From assembly GCF_036032445.1 (NCBI RefSeq), contig NZ_CP107932.1, forward strand, positions 870,501 to 934,500: a stretch of 64,000 bases of DNA, given 5' to 3'. Made by a program: the position numbers and the translations under genes. The notes beneath the pieces were generated by a model. The model worked only from the letters and a program-made list of their open reading frames with translations, had not been told where the DNA came from and ran no database searches. The stretch is from Nocardia sp. NBC_00416 (GTDB taxonomy: Bacteria; Actinomycetota; Actinomycetes; Mycobacteriales; Mycobacteriaceae). Positions 32,173 to 41,708 of this stretch are shown in pieces. How positions within the stretch are numbered: the stretch's first letter is position 1; each line of letters starts with the position of its first letter.

Positions 32173-33594
32173 ATGCCGGCTCAACTCACGACCCGAGCGC
32201 AGGTCAACGGGTATCGGTTCTTGCTGCGCCGACTCGATCACGCGCTGGTCCGCCGAGATATCCGGATGCTGCACGACCCCATGCGTTCACAGGCACGGTC
32301 CATGGTCGTCGGTGTGGTGCTGGGGCTGCTCGGCCTGGCCGGCTGCGCCATTCTGGGGTTTCTGCGCCCCGTCGGCGCCGTGGACGATGCGAAGATCGTG
32401 GTGGGCAAGGACAGTGGCGTCACTTACGTCATCGTCGAGGGGCATCTGCATCCGGTGCTGAATCTGGCCTCCGCGCGTCTCGTCGCCGGGAGCGACGAGA
32501 GCCCGACCTCGGTGAAGGAATCGAAACTGGCATCGATGCCGCGTGGTCCGCTGCTCGGGATTCCCGGTGCCCCGGCAGGGCTTACCGGACCCGCCGGGGG
32601 TGCGCGGTCGTCCTGGACGCTGTGCGAGACGACGGTGCTGTCGAAGTCCGGTAGCGCCGTCTCCTCGCCGGGCGTGATCACCACGGTGTCCTCGGCGGAG
32701 CCCGAGCCGGGTGACCGTTCGCGGCCGATGCGTGACGACCAGGCGCTGCTGGTCGAGTACGGCGGCCGGATTCATCTGCTGTACCGGGGGCTGCGTGCCG
32801 AGGTGGATCCGAACGATCCGGCGGTGGCGCGGGCGCTGAAGCTGACCCCGGAACACCGGCCGCGTCCGGCGGGGCCGGGTTTGCTCAATGCGGCGCTGGA
32901 GGTGCCGCCCATCGCCGCACCGCTCATCCCGCAGACCGGGGCGCCGGGTCCGGCTACCTTGGTGGATCACCGTATCGGCGAGGTGATCCGCGGGGGCGGC
33001 GAGCTGTACGTGATCGTCGCGGAGGGTGTGCAGCGTGTCTCGGAGTTCACCGCGCAGCTCCTCCGCAATGCGAATTCGCTCGGGGCCGGCGAGATCCCGA
33101 CCGTGCCGCCCGACGTTCTCAACGGGGTTCGGGTGGTGAATACCCTTCCTGTGGACCGCTTTCCGGATGTCGCGCCCGATATCGTGGCGGCCGAGCAGAT
33201 GCCCGTCGCGTGCCTGGCTTGGTCGCGCGGGGAGCACGACCGGCTCGCGCGGGTGGGGACACTGGTCGGGGACGCGTTGCCGATGAGTGAATCGGCCGAA
33301 CCTGTCGAACCGGTATCGGCCGACGGGATCGGGGAACGGGTCGACGGCGTGTATGTCCCCCCGATGACAGGTGAGTTCGTGCAGGTCACCGGTATCGAGC
33401 CGGATAGCGTTCGGCGGCAGAGCCTCTACTACATCGGCGACAACGGCGTTCGCTACGGGATACCGGATATGGCCACCGCGCGGATTCTGGGTCTCGGCGA
33501 TGAGCCGCGTCTCGCGCCCTGGCCCATCGTCGGTGGGCTGATCGCCGGTCCGGCCCTGGAGAAGGCAGCGGCGCTGACTGCCCATGATCGGTAG
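32173..33594 (+). CDS. eccB: EccB, T7SS core membrane/periplasmic subunit
   Basis: 473 aa from ATG 32173; AAAGG lies 11 bases upstream, and a GTG at 32161 in frame is less family-like. The start TTRAQVNGYRFLLRRLDHALVRRD is the conserved EccB opening. One transmembrane helix follows (about 44-64), then the periplasmic repeat-rich domain with a Cys pair (SWTLCETT ... PVACLAWS) and the terminal IPDMATARILGLG. EccB forms the core ESX membrane complex with EccC and EccD. It is separated from eccD by 168 bases, in which I see no gene and no clear promoter. Confidence 0.95.
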   Translation: MPAQLTTRAQVNGYRFLLRRLDHALVRRDIRMLHDPMRSQARSMVVGVVLGLLGLAGCAILGFLRPVGAVDDAKIVVGKDSGVTYVIVEGHLHPVLNLASARLVAGSDESPTSVKESKLASMPRGPLLGIPGAPAGLTGPAGGARSSWTLCETTVLSKSGSAVSSPGVITTVSSAEPEPGDRSRPMRDDQALLVEYGGRIHLLYRGLRAEVDPNDPAVARALKLTPEHRPRPAGPGLLNAALEVPPIAAPLIPQTGAPGPATLVDHRIGEVIRGGGELYVIVAEGVQRVSEFTAQLLRNANSLGAGEIPTVPPDVLNGVRVVNTLPVDRFPDVAPDIVAAEQMPVACLAWSRGEHDRLARVGTLVGDALPMSESAEPVEPVSADGIGERVDGVYVPPMTGEFVQVTGIEPDSVRRQSLYYIGDNGVRYGIPDMATARILGLGDEPRLAPWPIVGGLIAGPALEKAAALTAHDR

Positions 33595-33762
33595 CGCGTA
33601 GCTCGCCGGATGGGCGGGTTCGTACCGGAAAATGTAAAAACTCGGCGTCGGCGATCCTGCTTCCCTCCGGCCACGTGTTGCGATGGTTTCGGTATTCAGG
33701 CAGGTGCGGGCCGGGAACGGGCGAACCTGTGATTCGAATGATGAAGCGGGAGTGGTTCGCCA

Positions 33763-35232
33763 GTGACCGAGTCGGCGATCACCGAGGACGACGATGTGGA
33801 ACCGGAACTGTGCCGGGTTTCCGTGGTCGGGGGGAACACGCAGGTCGATATCGCCCTGCCCGCGGCGGTGCCGATCGGCGCCTATATCGCCGATGTCGTC
33901 GACCTCGTCCTATCCCGGAACCCTCCGCCGGTCGACGACGAGGCAAGCGAACTGGACGGCGGGCACTGGACACTCGCGCGGTTGGGGCGCGACGCCATTG
34001 CGACGACCCGATCCCTGAACGAGGCCGACATCTGCGACGGTGATCTGCTGGTGTTGCGCGCCGTGGACAGCCGGGAACTGCCCGCGCTGTTCGACGATGT
34101 CATCGACGCCGTGGCCCGGCTCACCGAATCCGGCTTTCGTGGCTGGTCGGCTACGGCGGCCGGCTGGACCGGGATGATCGCGGCCGTGGCGGCGGTGTGT
34201 GTCGAGATCGGTCTGCTCTTGGGCGCCCGAGCCGGCACGGACACCTCAGCGCAGGCCTGGGTTGCTGTCGGGGGTGGCTTCGTGGCGCTCGGTGCCGCTG
34301 TGGTCGCGGCGCGGGTCTATCGTGCCGACGCGCCCGCCGCCACGCTGTCGGTATGCGGTTGCGGCCTGATCTGCGCCGGGGCCGCCTTGTTCGTACCGGG
34401 CGCGCCGGGGGCGCCGCACGCCATGCTCGGCGGCGCGGTGACGGTGGTGGTCGCGGTGGGATGCCACCGGATATCGGGGGCCGGCGCCACGGTGCTCGCG
34501 GCCGTCGTGACGGTTGCGGCGATCGGATCGGCCGCGGCCGCGGCGGCGATGATCTGGCATCCCGGCCCGGCGAAACTCGGTGCGGCGGTGGCGGTGGCGG
34601 CGCTGTGCCTGATCACGCCGATCCCACGGCTGGCCGCCGCGCTGGCGCGCATACCGGTGCCGCCGGTACCCACCGCCGGCGCGCCGGTCGACCCGGCCGA
34701 CGACGATCCCCGGCCCACCATCGAGGGCATCGGGGCCGTCGGGGCGACGGTCCTCCCATCCGCGGCCGGGCTGCATCGACGTGCCGGAGCGGCGACCAGA
34801 TACCAATCCGGGATGCTGCTGGGTGTCACGGTGGTCGCGGTGCTCGGTGCGCTCGCCGCCCTGGTGTCGCCCGGTTCGATTCGGTGGTCGAGTGTCTCAC
34901 TCGCGGTCGTCATCGGAATCGTCCTGTGTCTGCGCGGCCGGGCCTTCGCCGATTCGAAGCAGGCGGCGGCGTTGATCGGCGGCGGCGCGGTCGTGCTGCT
35001 GGCCGTGCCGGTGGCCCTGGGCCTCGCGGCGGAGTCGCTTCGCCTGCCCGGTGCGGGGCTGTGCACGGCGTATGCGGCGGTGGCGCTGGGCCTGGGCGTG
35101 ATCGGACCGACCCGTGAGCTGACGCCCACCGCGCGGCGGGCCGGCGAGATCGTCGAATACCTGTTGATCTGCTCGATCGTGCCGCTCACCCTGTGGACCT
35201 TGGAACTGTATGAGCTGGCGCGCGATATCTGA
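33763..35232 (+). CDS. eccD: EccD, T7SS core polytopic membrane protein
   Basis: 489 aa, GTG 33763 with GGGAG upstream. Residues about 15-105 are the cytosolic YukD/ubiquitin-like domain (CRVSVVGGNTQVDIALPAAVPIGAYIADVV). From about 125 onward the chain is a series of roughly eleven Ala/Val/Gly-rich membrane helices with a cytosolic loop near 300-350. EccD dimers form the membrane vestibule of the ESX pore and bind EccC. Its end overlaps the mycP start by 23 bases, so the two are co-translated. Confidence 0.95.
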   Translation: MTESAITEDDDVEPELCRVSVVGGNTQVDIALPAAVPIGAYIADVVDLVLSRNPPPVDDEASELDGGHWTLARLGRDAIATTRSLNEADICDGDLLVLRAVDSRELPALFDDVIDAVARLTESGFRGWSATAAGWTGMIAAVAAVCVEIGLLLGARAGTDTSAQAWVAVGGGFVALGAAVVAARVYRADAPAATLSVCGCGLICAGAALFVPGAPGAPHAMLGGAVTVVVAVGCHRISGAGATVLAAVVTVAAIGSAAAAAAMIWHPGPAKLGAAVAVAALCLITPIPRLAAALARIPVPPVPTAGAPVDPADDDPRPTIEGIGAVGATVLPSAAGLHRRAGAATRYQSGMLLGVTVVAVLGALAALVSPGSIRWSSVSLAVVIGIVLCLRGRAFADSKQAAALIGGGAVVLLAVPVALGLAAESLRLPGAGLCTAYAAVALGLGVIGPTRELTPTARRAGEIVEYLLICSIVPLTLWTLELYELARDI

Positions 35233-36613
35233 GGCGGCGGTGATCGCGCTCGCGGCGGCACTGGTGCTGGCCACACCTTTTCCGGCGCCCCCGGCTGCGG
35301 CGGTCGGGCCGCCGCGGATCGATGATCGGGCCGTGCCGGTCGATACCCGGCCTCGGCCACCGGAGGAAACCGAACAGCGCTCCGAATGCGCCCGACCCGT
35401 CGCTACCGCCGCGCCGACCGCGGAACCTCCGGTGCCGCAGGTGCTGCTGAACACCGCGGCTGCCTGGCGGTTCAGCCGCGGTGCGGGTCAGCGGGTCGCG
35501 GTTGTCGACACCGGTGTCAACCGTCACCCACGGCTGACGGTCGAAGCGGGCGGCGACTTCGTCCACACCTCGGACGGCACCCACGACTGCGACGGCCACG
35601 GCACATTGGTGGCCGGTGTGATCGCCGGGCATCCGAGCCTCGCGGACGGGTTCGCGGGCGTCGCCCCGGACGCGTCGATCCTGGCCATCCGCCAGGTGAG
35701 CCTGGCGTACGCGCCCAAGAACCGGCACGACCGGACGCCGGGCGCGATAGCCGACACGGGGTACGGGGACGTGCGCACGCTGGCGGCCGCGGTGGTGCAT
35801 GCGGTGCAGATGGGCGCCACCGTCGTCAATATCTCCGAGGTCGCCTGCGCCGCGGTCGGTGAGCCGCTGGGGGACGAGGCGTTGGGCGCCGCGGTTCGAT
35901 TCGCCTATGAACGGAATGTGGTGGTGGTCGCCGCGGCCGGCAACGTCACGCCCGACGGCCCCTGCCGGACGCAGAATGCCGGTGACTGGGCTGGGGTGAG
36001 CACTCTCGCCAGCCCGGCGTGGTTCGCGCCGTATGTGCTCACCGTGGCCGCCACCGACGAACACGGCGCCCCGGCCGACTTCTCCCTGCACGGCCCCTGG
36101 GTCGGTGTCGCGGCACCCGGCGTCGGCGTGGTGTCGCTCGATTCGGCACCGGGCTCGGCCGGTCTCGTCGACGCTGTGCCGAGCGCGGCGGGGCTGGGTC
36201 CCCTCACCGGAACCAGTTTCGCCGCCGGATATGTCTCCGGTGTGGTGGCCTTGGTCCGCAGCCGGTATCCGTCGTGGACGGCGGGTGAGGTCATCGATCG
36301 CATCCAGCGCACGGCCCATGCGCCGGGGTCGGGCCGTGATGATCGCGTCGGGTACGGCGTCGTCGACCCCGTCGCCGCGCTCACCGCCCAACTCCCGCCC
36401 GCCGACGCCGTGGCCGCGGCGGTGGTGTCGCGCCCGATCGCGGCGCCCCGGTCTCCGGCTCCCGCGGACCCACGCCCACGGCGGATCGCGGTCGCCGGCA
36501 CCGTCGCGGCCCTGGTGGTACTCGGGCTGGGGGCCGCGCTGTCGATCCCGTATCGCCGGGTTCGCGGCCGGGCGCCAGAGGACGACGTGATCGACGAATT
36601 CCGCAGGAGCTGA
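35210..36613 (+). CDS. mycP: MycP, membrane-anchored subtilisin-like mycosin protease
   Basis: 467 aa. It has an N-terminal signal segment (about 8-31), then an S8 peptidase domain with the full triad: Asp100 (VVDTGV), His130 (DGHGTLVAG), Ser336 (GTSFAAGYV), with oxyanion Asn245 (AAGN). A C-terminal transmembrane helix (about 428-450) and a short cytosolic basic tail follow. Mycosins stabilise the ESX membrane complex and can process substrates. All catalytic residues are present, so it should be active. eccC begins 2 bases after its stop. Confidence 0.95.
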   Translation: MSWRAISEAAVIALAAALVLATPFPAPPAAAVGPPRIDDRAVPVDTRPRPPEETEQRSECARPVATAAPTAEPPVPQVLLNTAAAWRFSRGAGQRVAVVDTGVNRHPRLTVEAGGDFVHTSDGTHDCDGHGTLVAGVIAGHPSLADGFAGVAPDASILAIRQVSLAYAPKNRHDRTPGAIADTGYGDVRTLAAAVVHAVQMGATVVNISEVACAAVGEPLGDEALGAAVRFAYERNVVVVAAAGNVTPDGPCRTQNAGDWAGVSTLASPAWFAPYVLTVAATDEHGAPADFSLHGPWVGVAAPGVGVVSLDSAPGSAGLVDAVPSAAGLGPLTGTSFAAGYVSGVVALVRSRYPSWTAGEVIDRIQRTAHAPGSGRDDRVGYGVVDPVAALTAQLPPADAVAAAVVSRPIAAPRSPAPADPRPRRIAVAGTVAALVVLGLGAALSIPYRRVRGRAPEDDVIDEFRRS

Positions 36614-36615
36614 CC

Positions 36616-39600
36616 GTGACGACCAGAGGATTTGTCCGTCGCCCCCGTATCGCGCCCCCGGTCGTACCGGGCGGCGACCTGGATCTTGTCGCGCCGCCCG
36701 AGGTGCCCCGGCAGCTGCCCGGCAATCTGCTGATGAAGCTGATGCCCGTGGTGATGGTGATCGCGGTCGTCGGCGTGATCGCGATGATGGCCATGATGGG
36801 GCGTTCGCTGCTGAGCAACCCGCTCATGCTGATGTTCCCGCTGATGATGCTCATGTCGATGGTGGGGATGGTGGCCGGTTACGGCTCGGGTGGGGGCGCG
36901 AAGGCCGCCGCGGAGTTGAACGAGGAGCGCAAGGACTACTTCCGTTACCTCTCGCAGACCCGTCTGGAGGTGCGGCGTACGGGGCAGAGTCAGCTCGAGG
37001 CGCTGCGTTGGAGCCATCCCGAACCACTCGATCTGCACGCGCTGACCGGAACTCGCCGGATGTGGGAGCGGCGGCCCACCGACCCCGATTTCGGTCATGT
37101 ACGAGTAGGTATCGGCACCCATCGGCTAGCGACTCGGCTGGCCCGTCCGGAGACCGGACCGCTGGAGGATCTGGAGCCGGTGTCGACGGTCTCGCTGCGA
37201 CGCTTCGTGCGGACCCACGGTGTGGTGCACGGGTTGCCCACCGCGGTATCCCTGCGCGCGTTTCCCGCGATCAACATCGAGGGTGATCCGGACCAATGCC
37301 GGATGCTCGTGCGCTCCGTGATCATGGAGTTCACCGCCCTGCACGGGCCCGACCACGCGGTGCTGGCGATAGTCTGCGCCGAATCGGACAGCCCGGCGTG
37401 GTCCTGGACCAAATGGTTGCCGCATATCCGGCATCCGGGCCGACGCGATGCGGTGGGCGCGGTTCGAATGCTCTATCCCTCGCTGGCGGAATTCGAAGCC
37501 GAATGCGCGGCGGAATTGGCCGGGCGTGGGCGATTCATGCGCGGCGCCCCACCTTCGGCGGAGCATCCGCACGTGCTGGTCGTGATCGACGACGGTCATG
37601 TGCACGGTGGTGAACAGGTCCTCAGCGATGCGGGGTTCGAATCCGTGACAGTCCTGGACCTGACCGCCCCCGCGGACGGATCGGCGGTGCGGCGAGGATT
37701 GCAGTTGGTCGTCGCCGACGGCGCCGTCGCCGCGAAAAGCGGTCTCGGCGTCGAGAAGTTCGCTGTACTCGATCAGGTGGGCCCGGCGGACGCGGAGGCC
37801 TTCGCCCGGGCGCTGGCCCATTATCGAATCATCACCGCCGCGCAGATCCTGGACCTCGGACGGGACGAGCCGGTCGACCCCGGGCTCATGGAGCTGCTGA
37901 AGATTCCCGACGCCGCACGGATCGATCCGGGCGCGGTGTGGCGGCCGCGCAATGGCCGGGAACGATTGCGGGTACGGATCGGCGTGACCCCCGACGGGTC
38001 TCCGGTGGAGTTGGATATCAAAGAGTCGGCGGAGAACGGCATGGGTCCGCACGGCCTGTGCATCGGCGCGACCGGCTCCGGAAAATCGGAGTTCCTGCGA
38101 ACCCTGGTGCTCGCCCTGGTCACCACCCATTCGCCGGATCTGCTGAACCTCGTGCTGGTCGACTTCAAAGGTGGCGCGACCTTTCTCGGGTTGGAGCAGT
38201 TGCCGCATGTGGCGGCGGTGATCACCAACCTGGAAGAGGAACTGGCCCTGGTCGATCGTATGAAGGACGCGTTGTCCGGTGAGCTGAATCGTCGTCAAGA
38301 ATTACTGCGCGCGGCCGGGAATTTCGCGAATGTGTCCCAGTACGAGGCGGCGCGCGCCGCGGGAGCCCCGCTGGATCCACTGCCCGCATTGTTCATCGTC
38401 GTCGACGAGTTCTCGGAACTGCTCTCGCAGAAACCGGACTTCGCGGAGCTGTTCGTCATGATCGGCCGGCTCGGCCGCTCATTGCGGGTGCATCTGCTGC
38501 TGGCGTCGCAGCGGTTGGAGGAGAACCGGCTGCGGGGTCTGGAGAGCCACTTGTCGTACCGCATCGGACTGCGCACCTTCTCCGCGTCGGAGTCCAGGTC
38601 GGTGCTCGGCATCACCGACGCCTATCACCTGCCGTCGGATCCCGGGGCGGGGTATCTCAAAACCGACGCCTCGGACCCGGTCCGGTTCAAAGCGTCCTAT
38701 GTCTCGGGTCCCTACCGCCATCGCGACGTATCGCGGCGGGTCGACGGGCGCGCGGCCGAGCGGCTGCGGCCGATGCTGTTCACGGCGGCTCCGGTGTCGG
38801 TGACCGAGCGCAGGCCGGACACCGGGACACGGGCTGCCGGGACGGGACTTCCCGAACTTCCTCCGGCTCCCGCGGAGGTCACCGCGGACGAACGGGCCGA
38901 CGAGCATTCCGGCGGTGTGCCGGAGACCCTGTTGCAGGTGGTCGTGCGCCGACTGGTCGGACACGGGAGGCCGGCTCATGGCGTGTGGCTGCCGCCGCTG
39001 GACGAATCGCCCTCGGTGGATATGCTCCTGCCGCATCCGGACTGGCGCACGCCGGCCAACTGTCACGGGCAGCTGTGGCTGCCGATCGGCGTCATCGACA
39101 AACCGTACGAGCAGCGCCGCGATGTGCTCACGATCGATCTGTCGGGGTCGGCCGGAAATATCGCTGTGGTCGGTGGCCCGCAATCCGGGAAATCGACGAC
39201 CTTGCGCACGATCGTGATGGCCGCGGCCGCATGCCACACCCCCGAACAGGTGCAGTTCTACTGTCTGGATTTCGGCGGCGGCACGCTGGCCGGTCTGCGC
39301 GGGCTGCCGCATGTCGGATCGGTCGCCGGGCGCGGTGACGTCGAGCGGGTTCGCCGTACCATCGCCGAGCTCACCGGTCTGATGCGGCGGCGGGAAGAGG
39401 ATTTCCGTGCGCTGGGCATCGAATCCGTCCACGAATTCCGCAAACATCGAACGAGGCCGACTGCGGCGGTGGCCGCCGACCCTTATGGCGATGTATTCCT
39501 CGTCATCGACGGATGGTCGACGATCCGAGCCGAGTTCGAACCGCTGGAGTCGGCGGTTCTCGCCCTGGCCCAGGGACTCTCCTACGGTGTGCACGTCGTT

Positions 39601-40656
39601 GTGTCCGCATCCCGTTGGGCGGAGATACGCCCGAATATCAAAGACCTCATCGGCACCCGGATCGAGCTCCGTCTCGGTGACCCCAGCGAGTCGGAGATGA
39701 ACCGCCGGGCCGCGCCGTCGGTGCCGGTCGGCAGGCCGGGGCGCGGTCTCACCGGAACTTCTCTCCAGATGCTCATAGCCTTGCCGCGGCTGGATTCGGT
39801 GACAGATCGCGATACTCTCGCCGACGGTGTCTCCGCGGCGCGGCACGAATTGACCGGGCTCTACGGTAACCGGCGGGCGCCCGAGGTCCGGATGCTCGAC
39901 CACAGCGTCGGCCTCGACCGAGTCGCCGCACTCGCGCGTGAGCGTGGCGTCGAGGTCTCACCCACCCGGATCGTCCTAGGGATCGGTGAGAACGAACTCG
40001 CCCCTGTTGTCCTGGATTTCGACCTGCAGTCGCATTTCATGGTCTTCGGGGATGTCGAATGCGGTAAGACCGCACTACTGCGCACGCTGGTCCGGGCCGT
40101 CACCGCCGAATCGGATGCCGAACGCGCCCGGGTGGTTCTCGTCGATTACCGGCGCACACTGCTCGGTGTCCTGGAAGGCGAGCAGCTCGCCGGCTATTCG
40201 ACCTCGTCCGCAACGGCGACGGGCATGATCGAGGAAGTCGCACGATATCTGCGGCGCCGGCTGCCACCCGATTCGGTCACCCCCCGGCAACTGCGCGACC
40301 GGTCGTGGTGGAGCGGCCCCGAGATCTTCATCGTGATCGACGACTACGACCTGGTAGCGAGCGGCTCCGGAGATCCGCTGCTGCCGCTGGTCGAACTGCT
40401 GCCGCAGGCTCGCGACCTCGGATTCCATCTTGTCGTCGCGCGGCGGATGGGGGGTATCGCCCGCGCCCTCTACGACAATGTCCTGGGCAGGCTGCGCGAA
40501 CTGTCGGTCGACACCCTGCTCATGAGCGGCTCACGTGACGAAGGCAAGGTCGTCGGTGATGTCCGGCCGACCAAACTGCCCCCGGGGCGGGGCATTCTCG
40601 TCACCCGCGGTGGCACCGAACTGATCCAGGTCGCGTGGACCGACGAGGTCGGATGA
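36616..40656 (+). CDS. eccC: EccC, T7SS FtsK/SpoIIIE-type motor ATPase (EccCa and EccCb fused)
   Basis: 1346 aa, GTG start. Two membrane helices rich in Met (about 36-90) are followed by a stalk domain and three ATPase domains. Walker A motifs are GATGSGKSE (about 484), GGPQSGKST (about 853) and GDVECGKTA (about 1145); Walker B-like strands are ALFIVVDEF, VFLVIDGW and IFIVIDDY. Domain 1, the one that drives secretion in other systems, has a complete site. EccC recognises substrates such as WXG100 proteins through its last domains. The single-chain form is typical of ESX-4- and ESX-5-like systems rather than ESX-1. It is the last plus-strand gene of the locus. Confidence 0.97.
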   Translation: MTTRGFVRRPRIAPPVVPGGDLDLVAPPEVPRQLPGNLLMKLMPVVMVIAVVGVIAMMAMMGRSLLSNPLMLMFPLMMLMSMVGMVAGYGSGGGAKAAAELNEERKDYFRYLSQTRLEVRRTGQSQLEALRWSHPEPLDLHALTGTRRMWERRPTDPDFGHVRVGIGTHRLATRLARPETGPLEDLEPVSTVSLRRFVRTHGVVHGLPTAVSLRAFPAINIEGDPDQCRMLVRSVIMEFTALHGPDHAVLAIVCAESDSPAWSWTKWLPHIRHPGRRDAVGAVRMLYPSLAEFEAECAAELAGRGRFMRGAPPSAEHPHVLVVIDDGHVHGGEQVLSDAGFESVTVLDLTAPADGSAVRRGLQLVVADGAVAAKSGLGVEKFAVLDQVGPADAEAFARALAHYRIITAAQILDLGRDEPVDPGLMELLKIPDAARIDPGAVWRPRNGRERLRVRIGVTPDGSPVELDIKESAENGMGPHGLCIGATGSGKSEFLRTLVLALVTTHSPDLLNLVLVDFKGGATFLGLEQLPHVAAVITNLEEELALVDRMKDALSGELNRRQELLRAAGNFANVSQYEAARAAGAPLDPLPALFIVVDEFSELLSQKPDFAELFVMIGRLGRSLRVHLLLASQRLEENRLRGLESHLSYRIGLRTFSASESRSVLGITDAYHLPSDPGAGYLKTDASDPVRFKASYVSGPYRHRDVSRRVDGRAAERLRPMLFTAAPVSVTERRPDTGTRAAGTGLPELPPAPAEVTADERADEHSGGVPETLLQVVVRRLVGHGRPAHGVWLPPLDESPSVDMLLPHPDWRTPANCHGQLWLPIGVIDKPYEQRRDVLTIDLSGSAGNIAVVGGPQSGKSTTLRTIVMAAAACHTPEQVQFYCLDFGGGTLAGLRGLPHVGSVAGRGDVERVRRTIAELTGLMRRREEDFRALGIESVHEFRKHRTRPTAAVAADPYGDVFLVIDGWSTIRAEFEPLESAVLALAQGLSYGVHVVVSASRWAEIRPNIKDLIGTRIELRLGDPSESEMNRRAAPSVPVGRPGRGLTGTSLQMLIALPRLDSVTDRDTLADGVSAARHELTGLYGNRRAPEVRMLDHSVGLDRVAALARERGVEVSPTRIVLGIGENELAPVVLDFDLQSHFMVFGDVECGKTALLRTLVRAVTAESDAERARVVLVDYRRTLLGVLEGEQLAGYSTSSATATGMIEEVARYLRRRLPPDSVTPRQLRDRSWWSGPEIFIVIDDYDLVASGSGDPLLPLVELLPQARDLGFHLVVARRMGGIARALYDNVLGRLRELSVDTLLMSGSRDEGKVVGDVRPTKLPPGRGILVTRGGTELIQVAWTDEVG

Positions 40657-40699
40657 GTTCGGTGCCCGCTGAACAGCGGCCGGTCCCGGCGGCGGGCCT

Positions 40700-41500
40700 T
40701 CAGCCCTGACAGTTGCTCCCGACAGGTTCGAGCAGGTGGGCCGCACCGCCTGGGTCGCCCGGCTCGCCGGCCGCCGCCGCGTCGGCCGAGGGGGTGTGGT
40801 TCCACAGGTAGCCGTACCCGTACAGCGTCGTGATGAGCTCCGGGCGGCCGAGTTTGGCGCGTAGCGACGCGATGTGAACGTCCAGCGTGCGCGACTTGCC
40901 GAGGAAAACGCTGCCCCACACCCGATCCATCAACTCGTGCCGGCTCAGTGCGCGACCGGGCTGTCGCACCAGGGCATACAGCAGGGCGAACTCCATCGGT
41001 GTCAGCGTGACAGCTCTGCCGGTCACCTCGACATGCCGTTTCCGCAGATCGATGTGGATATCGCCGGTGACGATGATCTGCGGTGCGGCGGCCTGCCGCC
41101 GTTCGGGGGCGACGCGTCGGGCGATCGTCTGCAGGCGGACGATCAGTTCGGTCACCCGTACCGGGTGCACCAGGTAGGCGTCGGCGCCGGTGCGCAGGCA
41201 CCGCACCACAGTCCGCTCGTCGGTGCGTGAACCGACCATCACCACCGGCATGCGGCTGAGTCGGCGGAGCTCGATCAGCGCTTCGAGTCCTGTCGTATCC
41301 GTGAGTTTGAGATCGATGATCGCCGCGTCGTAGTCGTGGTGTCTGCGCACCAGCTCGGCGCCCCGGGACAGATGTTCGGCGCGCACAGTGCGCAGCCGGA
41401 GCTCGGTGACCAGTCCGGCGCCGCCGCCTACCACCGCGAACCGCGGCGAGCACGTCGTATCGGGCCGCTGCGGCGTCGGCCGCGCGATGTCGTTGTTCAT
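40700..41500 (-). CDS. OmpR/PhoB-type regulator with a receiver lacking normal phosphorylation residues
   Basis: 266 aa from ATG 41500, with GGAGG about 10 bases upstream; a longer frame to 41593 is not supported. The receiver part keeps the central Asp (DAAIIDLKL), but the acidic pair near strand 1 is absent (FAVVGGGAG) and the conserved Lys is His (ADAYLVHPVR). The C-terminal winged helix is intact (LTPMEFALLYALV ... SRTLDVHIASLRAKLGRPELI). It is probably an atypical, phosphorylation-independent regulator. No histidine kinase gene is present. It lies convergent to eccC and follows the SARP gene after 208 bases that probably hold its promoter. Confidence 0.85.
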   Translation of the reverse strand: MNNDIARPTPQRPDTTCSPRFAVVGGGAGLVTELRLRTVRAEHLSRGAELVRRHHDYDAAIIDLKLTDTTGLEALIELRRLSRMPVVMVGSRTDERTVVRCLRTGADAYLVHPVRVTELIVRLQTIARRVAPERRQAAAPQIIVTGDIHIDLRKRHVEVTGRAVTLTPMEFALLYALVRQPGRALSRHELMDRVWGSVFLGKSRTLDVHIASLRAKLGRPELITTLYGYGYLWNHTPSADAAAAGEPGDPGGAAHLLEPVGSNCQG

Positions 41501-41708
41501 GGCTCGTCGACCTCCCACCACCGCGCCGGTGGTGTCCGCGTGGACAGCTGTGGACCATGCGCCGGGTCTGCCCTGTGGCGACCCCGGCGACATGCGCCCA
41601 CGGTCCGCCGGAGGGCTTACACGAGGCTTACATCGACGTCACCTGCATCGGAGCGCGCGTGAGGACCCGGAGGTGCGTCGACGAAGGGGGAGTGAAAGGC
41701 GATCGTGC

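Noticed and set aside
31551..32654. 367-codon plus frame overlapping the giant gene's end and eccB
   Set aside because: Only 31737 to about 31990 has coding character; the rest is out-of-frame eccB. Treated as one part of a frameshifted small gene.
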